Assembly: GCA_000708835.1 (NCBI GenBank)
Contig: DF237223.1
Coordinates: 51,269-115,268, forward strand
Length of the DNA: 64,000 nucleotides
Source of the DNA: Klebsormidium nitens
Taxonomy: Eukaryota > Streptophyta > Klebsormidiophyceae > Klebsormidiales > Klebsormidiaceae
Direction of reading: 5' to 3'
Positions within the stretch are counted from its first letter, which is position 1. The number at the start of each line of letters is the position of its first letter. Below the pieces are notes generated by a model. That model did not search any database, was not told the origin of the DNA, and saw only the letters and a list, made by a program, of their open reading frames with translations. This document shows, one piece after another, positions 12,745 through 25,844 of this stretch. The position numbers and the translations under genes were made by a program.

Positions 12745-15700
12745 TCACTTCTTCGCATGCTTGCCCGACTTGTGCGCATGGCCCTGCTTCCCCTCCCAGT
12801 GCGCCGCCTGGTTCAGGCTGCAGAAGTCCATCCCGCGCAAGGCCTCCTGCAGCCGCGCCTGCCGGTCGTGCCGCTCCTCGCACAGCACCGCCTTGGCCCA
12901 CGCACCGCCGAACGCGCCCGTGTCATCTCGACTCCCGCCGCAGCCGTAGCCCCACTCCTCCTTGTACAGCGCAGCCACCGAGGTCGCCTTTTCGTTGAGG
13001 TAGCACAGCTGGCGGAAGCCGGCGATGCTGGGCGGGTCGACCAGGAGCCGGTTCTCGAGGCCGTCCTTAAGGGCGACCAGCTCCGGCTCGCTGCCGAAGC
13101 CGTTGGTCACGTACAGCGACGCGCGGTCCACCAGGCACGCGTAGCGCTCGAACGCGGCGGCGAACATGCGGTGCGACCGCAGCTGCGCCTCGATGGGCAC
13201 GCCGCGGCCGGTCAGGATGGCGCGCCTGCCACAGGAGAGGCGTGCAGAGAATCAGCTTCGCTGATCCTAGGGAGCCCTCAGTACGGCACTGGCTTCGAGC
13301 GGATAGTGGCAGGGTCTCTCATGAAATTTCAGACTTCCAACAAAATCCGAAGGACGGCTTCGCAGATCCACTGAGATACACGACAGTGGACGGTAGTAGC
13401 TGTGACCCTGCTAACTACTTCGAGCTCCCTTCGGCGTCGAAGACGTTTCTGCATCACCTGAGTGCGGCGCTACCTGTGAAATCGAGCATCTCGATTTTCA
13501 CCTGATAGATACAAAGAGCAGATGCAAAAGCTTTGGTTGAATTCTCCAGCACTGTCTACACCGGCGTGCCACACAGAGGCGAGCTGAACTTGGCACCTGT
13601 CTCACCTCATCCCCCTGACCACCGACAGCCCTGCATCGCAGGCCACGCCCACCATCTCCACTCGATAGGGCCTCCTTTTCTGCACGCCATTTCTAGCGCC
13701 AGTCTGCACCAGCCCGGGCCGATGGCCTGCATCGTTGGTTGCGGGGCCTTGCTGCTTCTCTGCATGGTCCAAATCTGGACCGGCAGACGGTCCGGCTTTC
13801 CTTGGCGCTGCCCCGTTTCTTTTCGAGAACCCGGACGGCCCCTGAGACGGCTGATTCGACCGGAGGGTGGTGCCCTCGACGTGCGCCCAATGGCCCGACG
13901 ATCTTCGTAAAGAGTCTTGACCCTCCTTTGAGTCCCCCTGCTCACCAGACACCACTTCGTCACCGTCTTGCCTGCTCTCAGAGTCCTCAGCACCGTTCGC
14001 TTCACTCTGACCGTCTCTATCAGCATGTTTCACTTCTCGATCGCTGCTCCGAGTGCCGTTTCCCGCGCCGTTCTCTCCGCTCTCCGCTTGACCTTCGCTA
14101 TATCCCCCGGTGCTTCTAAAGCTGCTGCCCCTCATCCCCGCCGCGGCCTCCGAGAAGCCGCTCAAGCTCTGGCTCGACTGTGACGCTTTCATGGCGCTTT
14201 CGCTCTCTGTCGGCTCGCTAGCCGACTCCTCCCCATTGTCGTCCTCCCCGTTGGAGCCGCGCGACTCGGCCTGCGTCTTGTCGTACGCGCGCACGTGGCT
14301 CTGCTGCTGCGCGCGCATCTCCTCCATGATGTCCGCGTCCTCCGGCATCGCCTCCCAGTACTGCTCCTGCATCGCCGAACAGCAAAGGGCAGGACGCCTT
14401 CAGACTCCAGCCAAAGGGTGCAGCGATGATTTCTGATAACGTCGATGCTATCGCGTGCACGAATGCAATCGGCCATCTCGATGTGGAACTTTCAATCTCG
14501 CAGCCAGGTTGTTGACAAGTGCATGAAAGGTTTTCCTCTCTCAAAAGATATCTCTACTTGAGCGGAGCCGTCAACCCAAACGTCAAGACAACCAGACGTC
14601 AAGACGACTGTCGATGCAAAGAACTGCAGCCCGCAACAGCATGCAAACCTCTCGCATGTCCGAATCTGGCCAATCAAACAGGTCGTTCCGCAGCGACCAA
14701 GACAACGATAAACTCTCTGTGCGTCCAATTGACAAACCGGAAGAACCAAGCAGCGAGAAAAGGGAACCGACAACACTCACCAAGGGCTTCTTCTGATATC
14801 CTGGCCCCAGGCGGTAGCGCCGCAGGTGCGCATCACGGACCATGTCGATCGTCTGCGCCACGAAAGGCTCCCAGCTCATGGTTCCGTCGAAGATGATGTC
14901 ACGCCCCTCGTTGATGGCCGCCACCAGCAACGACAGCGCGGCTTTCACGCTCGACGAGTGGACCAGGGCCGCAGTCTCGGGATCCACTCCTGTAGGCAAG
15001 GGGACGGCTTCGTCCGCGAGTTGGCAAAAAATCGAAAGTTTTTGACTTCATTCTGCGAGGTTCCGATCTGAGAGTAGAACATCATCCCAGAATGTCGTCG
15101 ATCCATAGATTCGTCGTCAGCATCCTTGAAAGAGGTTGACGTGTCAAATAAAGTTTCTGCCTCAACGGGGAATTTGACAGCGATTCATCAACCGAAAATA
15201 GGACTCCCAGGTGTCCGGGGAATGTTCAGAGGCCTAATCAATCGAAGGACGGCTGAGGGGATTCTCCGCACCTCCCTCTTGCTCGCTGAGCGCCTGGAAG
15301 ACCACATCTGTCTCTTTGAACGCGTCCGCCTCCACGACCACTGCCCGGGGCGCAAACTTTCTCCAGAATGTCCCCTGCATCAGCTCCTGCCTGCATCGCC
15401 ACAGAGCCGGGCCCTCAGGCTGGGCCAAAAACCAATTCCTCAGTAGTTTAGAACGCCTTGATAACGAGGGTAAACGAGGGTAGGGCGGACTTGACTTCGT
15501 CAAATGCTTGCATTACTGTTAGGTCAGGGAAACCGATGGACTATGGGATCGGAGCAACGATCGAAGTGGACCTCAGACTGGCCCGATATGAAACTGACGA
15601 CAACCGTGCTCAGAGTGCTGAAACGACACGACAATCACTGAAGATGTCACCTGAGACCGAAGACAAAGGGCGAAGACCACAGACACCCTGCGGGTCTTTG

Positions 15701-17131
15701 TGCTGCTCACCTGACCGTGCTCTTCCCGGCTCCCATCCCCCCCGCCATGAACAAGATGACTGGGCTACGATGACCTTCCTCCACAGGCGCCGCCACTTCC
15801 TTGTCGCTGACGTGATCCAAGTCCGCAGGTTCACCGGTGCGCAGCCGCTTGAGCTGCTGGACCAGGGTCGTGAACTGGCGCTGAGGACCCAGCGAGCGCA
15901 GCAGCTGCTTGTAGCGCTGGGTGCGGGTCGCGCTCAGAACCGCGCGCTTCAGGCTGTGCCGCTTCGGCTCCCTGCAACGACGATTTGGGGCTAGGATGGG
16001 GCAGTGCGCGAGAATTTGACGACCACCGCTTGAGTATGTAACAAAAGCAGGTCGCCCATCGACTCCGTTCTTGCAATGGTTCTTCAATGATCAACCACTC
16101 ATGCTGATTACAAAGACTAAACAAGCAAGTGTCTCGTACACTCACCCACAAACTGGTCCCCTCCTCTATCACCAGATGCAACATCGCGGCATACGTCGCT
16201 CAAAGAAGAAGCTACGGAAGCGCGCAATTCCCTAGCCAACCATATCAAGGGAACTCACACTGCGCTGGCAGCCGCAAGGAGCATGTCGGCGTGGTCCCAA
16301 TGGAAAGCAAAGAACGACAGGATGCACGCGTCCAGCTCCTTGACCAGGTCCTGCGTGAGCCCGCCAATCATGTCCTCTTTCAAGCACGAGCACGCGTCGA
16401 CCGCCAGCGCCATCAGCTCGTCGCGGCTTGTATCACCCTTGCTCTTGTTGCCCTGCACGTAGTGCTCCGCCACCTTCTTGAAGGCGTCGTAGCACACGTC
16501 GCACGGCTGGAGGCCCACCTGGCGCGCTGTAACAACAGGGACATGCGGGGATAAGAGCGCTTGTGGCCTGCATGAAGATACTTTGCGCATGGGGGGCTGG
16601 ATCCTTTATGCACAAATTGCATACTCCTATGACCAGAATTTCTTGAGAAGTAAACCAGATTCTCTCGGACGTAGTGACAACGTAGTGACATCATATTCTG
16701 GTCGGACGTGACCTTTGGTTGAAAAAGTCATGACCTCGGAAGCATGCGGGCGATGAGTAGTTTCCAAGTTCGTCTTAGCACACGTTATTTTCAGAGACTC
16801 TTACACAAGATGGGGCTTTGGCTCTACCAAAAATTGCGAAACATATAGAAAATAGCAACCAGCTCTATAACCACTTGGCCCTTCCACCCAGGGCTATAAA
16901 TATTGCCTATTTCAGCTCACCTGCATACTCCCCAAAGGGCTCGATGCCGCTCACGCTCCCATTGTGTTGGTACTGCAAGATGGGTGCCAGCCCCCGCAGC
17001 CGCTGGCGCCTCTTTGCCCTGGCTTTCGTCTTCCGCAATTGGGCAATGGCTGTGACTGCCAGCAGGCCCGCAGCCCCTGTTCCCAGGGCCAACCGGGTGA
17101 CAGTCCACAGCACCAGAGTCTCACGCTCCAT
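12745..17131 (-). CDS. plant-type P-loop protein with zeta-toxin-like kinase domain and N-terminal membrane helix
   Basis: Seven coding exons, all joins in phase: 17131-16921, 16526-16259, 15971-15711, 15390-15272, 14989-14781, 14366-13606, 13225-12745; 769 aa. Residues about 8-34 are hydrophobic and followed by KTKARAKRRQR, suggesting an N-in membrane anchor. An all-helical region follows (RQVGLQPCDVCYDAFKKV ... ILSFFAFHWDHADMLL). The kinase fold begins with Walker A GGMGAGKST, then VVVEADAFKETDVVFQAL, IIFDGTMSWEPFVAQTID and YRLGPGY, the pattern of plant zeta-toxin-domain proteins. A roughly 200-residue acidic, Ser/Gly-rich insertion (exon 14366-13606) interrupts the domain before YRVEMVGVACDAGLSVVRG...RGV. 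Bacterial zeta proteins phosphorylate UDP-N-acetylglucosamine; the substrate of the plant family is not known to me, and the insertion makes it larger than usual. The exon with the ATG begins at 17135, so a leader exon probably lies upstream. It shares its 5' flank with the divergent LACS gene. Confidence 0.88.
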
Positions 17132-17135
17132 GTGT

Positions 17136-18437
17136 CTGCAATGTTGAAAGTGACGCATTGTGAAGACAGAGGGGCCCTAGGTTGTACGGCTGAGTAGTGG
17201 CATGGAGTCAGTCCAGTTACAATCCTGCATGAATATAGTATTAAAGAACACCATCAGAGAATCAAGAGGCACTTGTTGCCAAAAAGTGCGGCCGAGCATA
17301 TAGGTAATTGAGAGGGCTTTCCACTTTGGACTCTGCCAAGTGTTAGACGCGCATACTGGCACCAAGTGACATTGTCCTTGAGTTAAGCAAGGGACAAAAA
17401 CCTTATGGCAGCTGGAAGAATTTGTTGCCAGGTCGCTCAATTCAGCGCCTGAGTACGAATTAAGCCACCAGCTGTATCAGGAGTGCACCAGACTTTCTCG
17501 CCACAAATCGCCCCATCAAAACCCAACAATTGTATGCAGGGGCTGCTCTTAACAATGCCGGCACACTCACAGCCAACATTGAGAAGCGCTGTTTGAAAAA
17601 ATCTTATGAAGGCATTCCACTACTCAACACACCAGCTCACTCATTTGTGAGACAAAATGTTCGACCAACAAAGGATGTGCAGCTTCCAATATCTCGCCTC
17701 CAGTATCCAGCTTTTTGTTGAAAGACGCCAGCTGCACAAGGCCCAGCAGAGTGTAAGTGGTGTGGTACATGAGATCACAGGGGACTCGTCGACTCACCTC
17801 TAAACCAGTTTATAGCTAGTAAGAAGTCAGAGCCGGCGGTGGTGTCCAGCATTGCCTTTGCACACGCCTTTTGTTGAGCGCAACTCCATCCTGGTCAGCT
17901 TCTAGCGACGTGCAAAAGCATTCAAACATGCACACCATCTACATTAGCAGAGAATCCTGCAACAATTGGCGGTGGTCCTCCCCGTCCTCCCTCCCCTCAA
18001 TGGCTACGTATCTGCTCTAGATGCTCTTTTCAGCTTAGACGCCCATGCAAACTCAGTAGGTAGCTAGCAAAACTTGAAGCAAGCTGCAATCTCAAAGCGC
18101 TCCCTCATGCAGTGCAGTCGGCTAGGCTAACTAGAGCGAGCTCAACCACGGAGTCAGCATTTTGCGCGCAAGTGCTGCAGCGTGCACGTCACGTGGCCCG
18201 CTGTGCACACTTGGCGGACAAGCTGACGTCAAGGAACGGAAGTGCAGCTTCATGGCGGACCGCGAGCTCGGAACTTGCTCTCCTGCAATGCAGAGGTCAT
18301 GCAGGCGCCGTTTGCCGTGGTGTCCTCATGTGTTCATCGCAAGCTTGGCACCATTCGAAGGCGGAGGTACTGCCCGTATGAGGTAGCTTGCACCTTGGCC
18401 TTCGGGAGAGGCGTGAGAGTGGTGCAGCTAAGTTTCT
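17136..18437. promoter_or_regulatory. shared upstream region of divergent P-loop and LACS genes
   Basis: 1.3 kb between two start codons facing away from each other, with no coding frame of note. It must hold both promoters and probably a leader exon of the P-loop gene. No individual element could be identified. Confidence 0.4.
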
Positions 18438-21400
18438 GTGTACATGATCCTTGGATTATTTAACTTTGTCACAAACTTGATGTGTGCTGCACCAGCTTTG
18501 GTGGTGTTGGCTGCCGGCATTGCAGCAGGAATCGTGCACAGCCGACGGGGAAACATGAAAGGCTCTTTTCCGGAGGTCTGGACGGTGGAGGTGGCTGGCG
18601 GGGAGCCTGCGAGAAGCAATCGGCCAGCAGTGGGTCCAACTTATCGCCACTTGTCGGTGGGGAAGGGAGATTTTCCTGAGCTGGGGAGCGCAGCCACTTT
18701 GTATGAGCTCTTCAGGTGAGCCATGACCGGATGTTCCTGCTGTCGATGGCGTAATTGCATGCATTGCAAACACTGATTCTGCAGATCTCAGAAGAGCTTT
18801 AGGTGACTCTGCCGAGACTTGTCATCAATCGCCGTGTACGTATTTGATTCATCAGAAGTGCAATGCATTGTGGAGCCTCGTTCATTGAGTGTAGGCTGTA
18901 AGACCAGCAAGAATCTATTAGTAGATGCAGGAGGCATGCAGATAATCCTGAAAGGAGCTCTGAAAAGTCTAATTTCACGCTGCTTAGCCGCTTATTGAAC
19001 GTTAGAAACTGCCTTATCATCCCTTGCAGCAACTCTGCAATGAAATATGCCGACATGCCGTGTCTTGGGCAGAGGAAAGTGGTGGACGGAAAGGCAAGCC
19101 ATCATCACAGAAGTTTTCTGCTTGGGGCATTGAATATTGCGCATCATTCAAGTCTCATATGTTGTAATGCTTCCCGGTTGCGCTGATGGGCATCAGCCTT
19201 ATGGTACTTGTCAATGACCTTAGGAGTATGGATTTGAATGCAATTTGAGTTTGTTCTCATGGGGTGATGACATAGGCCAACATACTGCAGGCTGGCCCAT
19301 TTGAGTACCTGTCATACAAGGAGGCCTTCCGACAAGCAATCGTGCTGGCAGGGTCCTTGGAGTACATCGGCGTTCAACCTGTAAGCCATACAATCTGACT
19401 TCTGTCTGCGCCATCAGAAATCCCACAAGCTTCAAACGCTGGATCTACAGTGCTATCTTGAGGAACACCCTATGTGACAGTATGCATGTTGGGTGACTAG
19501 CTACTTCGACCTTGGTTTGACAAAAGTGAGTAGTGGATGTGGAGCCTTTGAGAGTGGGCTGCTCTGACGATGGCTTGGTTGGGTATGAACTCAGACCTAC
19601 ATCGTTTCGTTTGCAGCACAGCACGTGTGGCATTTATGGAGTCAACACCCCCACCTGGATGCTGGCCATGCAAGCGTGCAATGCGCTCACTGTTTACTCT
19701 GTCCCGCTCTATGACACGTTGGGTAAGCGGGTCACCAGGCATAGAGAAGCTAGTGAGGAGTCTGAGCGATGGCCACAATATTGCAGTTGTATGACTTGGA
19801 CTCACACGGGAATTGTCTTTTTAAAAACCAGAAGATGCCCCGGTGGCGACTTGTTGTCAGCGGCATTGACTGGGTGACAGCTGAATAGATGGAACTCTTT
19901 TTTGTGTAGGCCCTCAAGCCATCGAGTTTATCATCAACCATGCCGAGATTAGCACCATCTTCATCCAGGAGAGCAGTCTGTCCAAGGTGAGGTTATTCGG
20001 ATGCCTTTGAACCAAAGGCAACAATCTTGCCAACAAATCCTGAGCTGGGGCCGTCAAGTTTCCAGACACTGTACAGGTATGAGACGCATAGTCTGCGAGG
20101 AGGGTCAGAGAAATTCTGCTACAGGCTTGTTTTGCTGATCTGCTCTGGTTGCTGTGCGCAGTTATTGGAGGCCCTGCCAAAGTGCAACAACCACGTGAAA
20201 GGTAGGGACATCCCTGTGCGACCATAGATTGAGAAGGACGTGCGTTGCGCAGATTACATTTGTTGGTCATTTGATTGTCTCGTTCTCAGGAAAGATATCA
20301 TGAAAGTCTTTTTTACAACCATACCTCTACAGATTGTTCTCCCGTTTCTCAGCGGTGCCAAACAGGGAAAGACGATTCGAAGTCAATGTATGCATGAGCG
20401 CCATTCTGTCTATGCAGTTGTGATCAGCTTGGGCAGTTTCAGTGCGGAGGCAAAGAGCACTCTCGAGGCAAGAGGACTGAAGGCATATGCGTTTGACGAC
20501 CTTCTGGTCATGGTGAGTAGGCTGGCTGAGCCCGTCAAGAGGAACTTACTTTGTCGGGGAATGCAACGTTGTTCAAAACGTGGTCTTTTAGTGGATGATT
20601 TCCATAGGATGTTAAGCGTTGCAGTCGTGTTCCTACAACTCGAAGAACTCACATTAGCACTTTCGTTGTGGTGACTTTTAAGCTTTACTGGCTGCAGGGA
20701 AGGGAGAAGCCTTTTGAGCCCCACGCTCCAAATCCGGACGACATCGCAACTATCATGTACACCAGCGGAACAACAGGAGAGCCGAAAGTGAGCCCGTTTG
20801 GCTGTAGAGAAGCTTCCCTCTTTCGAGTCGCCTGAGCCGTTTCTGCACATGTGAAGGCAGTGGATCACGACCGCTACTCTAGAGGGACACGAGAGAGCGA
20901 GCTTATGACACGAAAGAGCGAGCCTATGATGCCGTTGCTTGTTTTGTATGTATTTCTTCCATCGTAGTGGGCGTGCTCATAGAGGTGCTTGCAGTGCCGC
21001 CAATTTAACGGATGTTATTTCCGCCATTGCAGGGCGTGGTTCTAAAGCACTCCAACCTGGTGTCGACGATTGCGGGGCTCACCAAAGACCTCCAGTATGC
21101 CAAGTTCTTCGTGAGATTCGCCCCTTGGACCTTTTCATTTGCTTTCCTGAGTTAGAGTCCCCTCGACGGCTTTCGCATTTGAAAGTAGAACCTTTGCTTT
21201 CTGGCCATCTGGACCTCTGTTGCCTTAAAACATGCCGATTTGCGTGTATCCATGGCTGTCGATCTATCGTCATCGTCCGATCCTGCGACCTGCTCTTTTT
21301 GACGAAGCTTGGCCGAAGCTTCGCCGCCGACTCCCGCAAGCCGTTTCAAACCGACTGCAGTAATTTGTCCGGTTTCGAGAAGTGAGTGCTGTGTGAGTTA

Positions 21401-24400
21401 CCTCCCTTCCCCCAGTATCTCAGAATCGTTGTTGCCCTCTCGACTCGGCCTCGACTCATTCGCCCCGCTATTGGTGTACAGCTGTCGGAGCGTGACCTGT
21501 ACTTGTCGTATCTGCCGCTGGCGCACATCTTCGGGCGGGTCGTCGAGGAGGCCATGCTCTACCACGGGGCCGCCATAGCGTATTGGCAGGGTGACGTCAA
21601 GCTGCTGCTGGATGACGTGGATGCGGCCAAGCCCACCGTCTTCTGCGGAGTCCCCCGCGTGTTTGACCGCGTGTACAACGGTGAGGAGCCGGAGGCTGGC
21701 TGAGACGCTGAAATTGGCAGAGAATTGGTCGTAAAAATCTGTTCGGACCTTTTTCGTGGACGAGATGTCGCTTCGACGAGAAGCTCTGGAAAGGTGTTTT
21801 GAGGAGTGCACTGCTTGGCATTGTTGCTGCTTTGAGTGGTGAGACTCGCAAATCCGTTTTGCAAATGGGACTTCCCCGATCTTGAAGCTCGGGGGCCCCT
21901 TTTGCGCCACGCTGGCTATACGTGCATATCTTGTGCAGGAGCTACGGCGAAGGTGCAGGCGGGCAGCTTCATCACAAAGCTACTGTACAAGTTTGGGTTT
22001 TCAAGGTGATTCCATGCCCTCATGACCGGACCCGATCGGCAGCTGCGCTTACATGCAATATGCTCCTCGACTGGGTTGTCTGGTAAAGACGGCTCTCAGC
22101 ATAAATAATGAATCCGTTGCCCAGTATCTGCTGGACGAGACTGACTGAGTGGAATGGAGCAATCATTGGAGAGCCTTTGAAAGCCCGTGGACTCAGCAAC
22201 GAAGCTTGTGTCTTCGTGCAGGAAAAAGGCGGCCCTTGATGGCGGCAGCAGCTTCGAGAAAGCGACGCCCTTTCTAGATCACCTCGTCTTCTCGAAAGTG
22301 AGCAACTCAACGACGTTTTAGCATGCGCGATATAGGCTGTTCCACCTGTAGTTCAGAAGCAGCAGTGCCTCTCTGAAACACGTCGATGCTTCGCCGCCTA
22401 CTTGTCGCAGATGCATCATTGAAGGGGTCGAAGTCTTGTCCAAGTGCTCAAAGTTGGGCTGCGGATTGGATACGGCGTGGCTGCAGTTGTGCTGCTGGTG
22501 TATCAAAAGCTACTGCCGCCAGGAGCTTGTACTTCGTATCCTCCCGCCGCATTCGCGAGACGAGCGACCGGCTGATGCAGCGTTCGCTTTTGCTTTGCTG
22601 ACGCAGTTTAAGCAGCGCCTCGGTGGCCGAGTACGTGTCATCCTGTCAGGAGGAGCTCCCCTGGCACGCCACGTGGAGGATTTCCTGCGGGTGACCATGT
22701 GCTGCCCGGTCGTGCAGGGCTACGGTGCGCAGCGCTTTTCCGATAGACCCTCGCTTGCACTACTCGAAATAGCACCGTCTTGTGCGACGATACCCGGATC
22801 GTCGAGCTTGGTTTAACAGAGTAACTTGGTTCACTGTGGTTCAGGTCTTTACCTGACGGCGCAGACACCCATGCGGATTTGGAACGACGTTTGTCAGGGC
22901 TGATGTCGCTGGTGCAGCGCTTACGAATCTGCTCATATTTGCCAATTTCCTAACTTGCAACATTAGTGAGCTTCACGAGGCGGGGATGTTGAGAGGCCTC
23001 ACGGACGTCTGTACCTTTAATCCATCTGCTGAACAGGGTTGGAAGTGTCCGTCAAGGACCAAAAAGATTCCGTATCTGATGCCGGCCCTTCTTCACTCAC
23101 GACACCTTTTCAGTGGCAGCCCTGTTCCTGACCCGCTCTCCGTTGCCTGCCAGGCCTGACCGAGTCGTGCGCCGGCAGTTTCGTGGCGATCCCCAACGCC
23201 AACCAGACGGGCACGGTGGGCGTGGTGTTCCCCAACCAGGAGTGCCGCCTCGAGGCCGTCCCCGACATGGAATACGACCCGCTCGGCACGCCCCCCCGGG
23301 GGGAGGTCTGCCTGCGGGGGCCCCCGATCTTCACCGGGTACTACAAGCGGCCGGACCTGACCAAGGACGCGCTCGACGAAGAGGGTTGGCTGCACACTGG
23401 TGCGTCCCAGACACCCTTGTGCTAACCTGCGGTGCGTTGCAGTATTGTGTTAGGCCAGGAGGACGCAGACCGTGACTTTAAGGGTCCCCTCAAAAACAAT
23501 TTCTCGCTGCAGGATTATCGTGGTGGGCTTGTGACGAATTGCGGGTCGCTTGGCTGTTTCGGTTTGGTGAGGGAATGTCGCTGGAGCTGACGTGGTGCGC
23601 TGCATGCAGGCGACGTGGGCGAGTGGCAGGCGGACGGCACGATGAAGATCATCGACCGCAAGAAGAACATGTTCAAGCTGGCGCAGGGCGAGTACGTGGC
23701 CGCCGAGAACCTGGAGAACGTCTACGGCTCCACCCCGGGGGTGGAAGCGGTACGCACCGGCCGCCCGCACTTTGTAGTTTCTGGTTTTTAAACCATCGTC
23801 AAAGCAGGATCCCCCTGCCATATAGCGGGTGACTGTTGTTCCCAGGACTTTTGCAATGACGTTGACAAATGTGGCGGTGAGACCATTGTTGGCCAGAGTT
23901 TTGGTCCACAGTATTTGGAATCAAGTTGGAAACGAGGTGTCTGTCTTCGACCAGGGCGTCGCCTGTGGGTTCCATTTCTAGCTCCCGCTAGAGAAGCGTT
24001 TAGACAACGTGTTATCCGGAAGAGGGCTCACCGCTCTCCGCTTGGCGCAGATCTGGGTGTACGGCAACAGTTACGAGTACGCATTGGTGGCGGTGGTGGT
24101 CCCCCTGCAAGGTCCCCTCCAAGACTGGGCCGAGTCGCAGGGAATCTCGCTCGAGTGGGAGCAGCTGTGCAGGGACCCCCGCACGAAGAAACACATACTC
24201 GAGCAGCTGAAAACGACAGCGCAGGCGAAGAAGGTAAGCTGATTGTGACAGGAAACTGAACATCCTCCGCGAGCGATGAGCGGAGGATTCGGTCCATCTT
24301 GTGCCTCTTTCTTTGGATGAGCTTTGCGATAAAGGTAGCTCAAGTTGTCTATGGGGCGATCGTCAGCAGTCTTTTTTAGCATTGCACCAAAGTTGTCAAG

Positions 24401-24656
24401 CTGCGTCCTTAAAAAGCTCACAGAGCCGCTCCTTCAAAGAGAGGATATAGTGGTAAGCACTTCGTCTTGGTTGCCTGTGCAGCTGAAGGGGTTCGAGTTC
24501 ATCAAAAATCTCGTCGTTGAGCCTACGCCCCTCGATATGGAAAGGGATCTATTGACACCCACCTATAAAATCAAGCGACCTAAGATGTTGAAGTATTACC
24601 AGAAAGAGATTGACAGCTTGTATCAAGAAATCAGGAACGAAGGCGCGAAGAAGTAG
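18438..24656 (+). CDS. long-chain acyl-CoA synthetase, membrane-anchored
   Basis: Eighteen exons give 712 aa with no break: 18438-18715, 18785-18802, 19030-19093, 19291-19380, 19617-19722, 19910-19986, 20162-20201, 20418-20512, 20698-20787, 21033-21110, 21482-21680, 21939-22005, 22222-22297, 22607-22724, 23154-23399, 23610-23749, 24051-24233, 24483-24656. The enzyme activates C16-C18 fatty acids with ATP and CoA. Seen: N-terminal hydrophobic segment (about residues 5-33), AMP-binding motif [55 protein letters not shown] and [18 protein letters not shown]. All are family hallmarks and the length is typical. It ends EGAKK, so there is no SKL-type peroxisomal signal; an ER or other membrane site is inferred from the anchor. 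Exon 2 is only 18 nt. Intron 3 uses a GC donor (GGAAAG/GCAAGC). The start could be either of two close Met codons (18438 or 18444). Confidence 0.95.
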
Positions 24657-25844
24657 GTACCGTTGGAAATGCGACATGTATAGATTCTAGGGGTAGACGT
24701 TGCTCGCAGTTGCCGACATTTGTAGACTCGTAGAATAAACCTCGGTAGAAGTCGTCTCATTAATAAGTGAAGTTGCAATTGTCTTTGATACGGCTTGATC
24801 TCTGTTATCGAGAACCTGGCATGTATCCTTCCTGGACGAGAGGAAGGGTCACGCGAGGAAAGCCGGCCTTGTATGCATGAAAGGCCGCTGCATGAGATAT
24901 CCAATTGTTACGCACGGCCGTTCCTTCCTTTGATGACGTGAACAAGCGTGTAAGGTGCCGGTTAGGGCACATGGCAGCCCGGAATTGCATTGATTGAAAA
25001 CGCACGTCATTTTGAACGTGCATGCTATAATCGAAATTTGTCATGAAATATTATGTAAGATTGTGGCCGAATAGCGTCCTGTTAACTGGGACGGCGTGCG
25101 CTCCCATTGCAAATTTCCCTGCCAGCCAAGCTCGTGGCAAGACTTCGTGGATGGACAGTTGTAGCGCGCCTACTAGTTTTGTTGTCTCATGTACTTTTCG
25201 ACTGTGCGCGCATGCAGCGAATCGTACTGCATATACGCAACTCATCAACCATGTGGAATGCGTTTGCAATGGCAGATATTTGCAAGCAATGATACGTACC
25301 CCGCAAGAGATGCACGTCTGGTTCTATAAGCACAGACGGTCCCAATCTGACGTGAACAGAGTGCAGAGTGTTACATTGCAAATGTATGTTTAGACGTTCA
25401 CCTCAAGTTGCCGTCAGTGCATAGAACGTGGTGTATATTGAAGCTTTCAAGATCTTTGATTGCTGCAATTCAGGACATTGCACATCGGAACCACACAAGT
25501 AGCACGGTCGGATTGCACTGGCTGCTGCAGACTTAAAAATGATGATACGGTCGCCCCGCTTATGCGCTCGATGTTTGATCTGCGCAGCTTGAGATGTGAG
25601 ATCTACTGACAAACAAATTTCGCAGAACCAAAATAAAGTGGGGAGGAGGATCCTACTGTGGTTGACCTAGAGTATTAGCGCAGCCACCTCGTGAAGTAAA
25701 ATGCCTATCCAAGGGAAAACCAACCAGTGTCCTCTGAACCTAAGTCTTTGGACCTACAGCTTCCATCTTCAAACTAAGCTGATTTGGACAAATCTAGACT
25801 GATGCAAACGATGATAGGGCAATTACTGCGCACTTCTAGTGCGA
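24657..25844. other. intergenic region between converging genes
   Basis: 1.2 kb between the LACS stop and the kinesin stop. It should hold both 3' UTRs. Small frames here show no motif and no splice support. Confidence 0.5.

Noticed and set aside
12691-13374. 227-aa plus-strand frame
   Set aside because: Antisense to the last exon of the P-loop gene, which joins its neighbours in phase.
12745-17131. A bacterial-type toxin-antitoxin zeta toxin
   Set aside because: It is a spliced 769-aa plant-family protein with a membrane anchor and no epsilon antitoxin neighbour; only the fold is shared.
24657-25844. Small frames such as 25043-25393 as genes
   Set aside because: No motif, no splice support, and position fits 3' flanks of converging genes.
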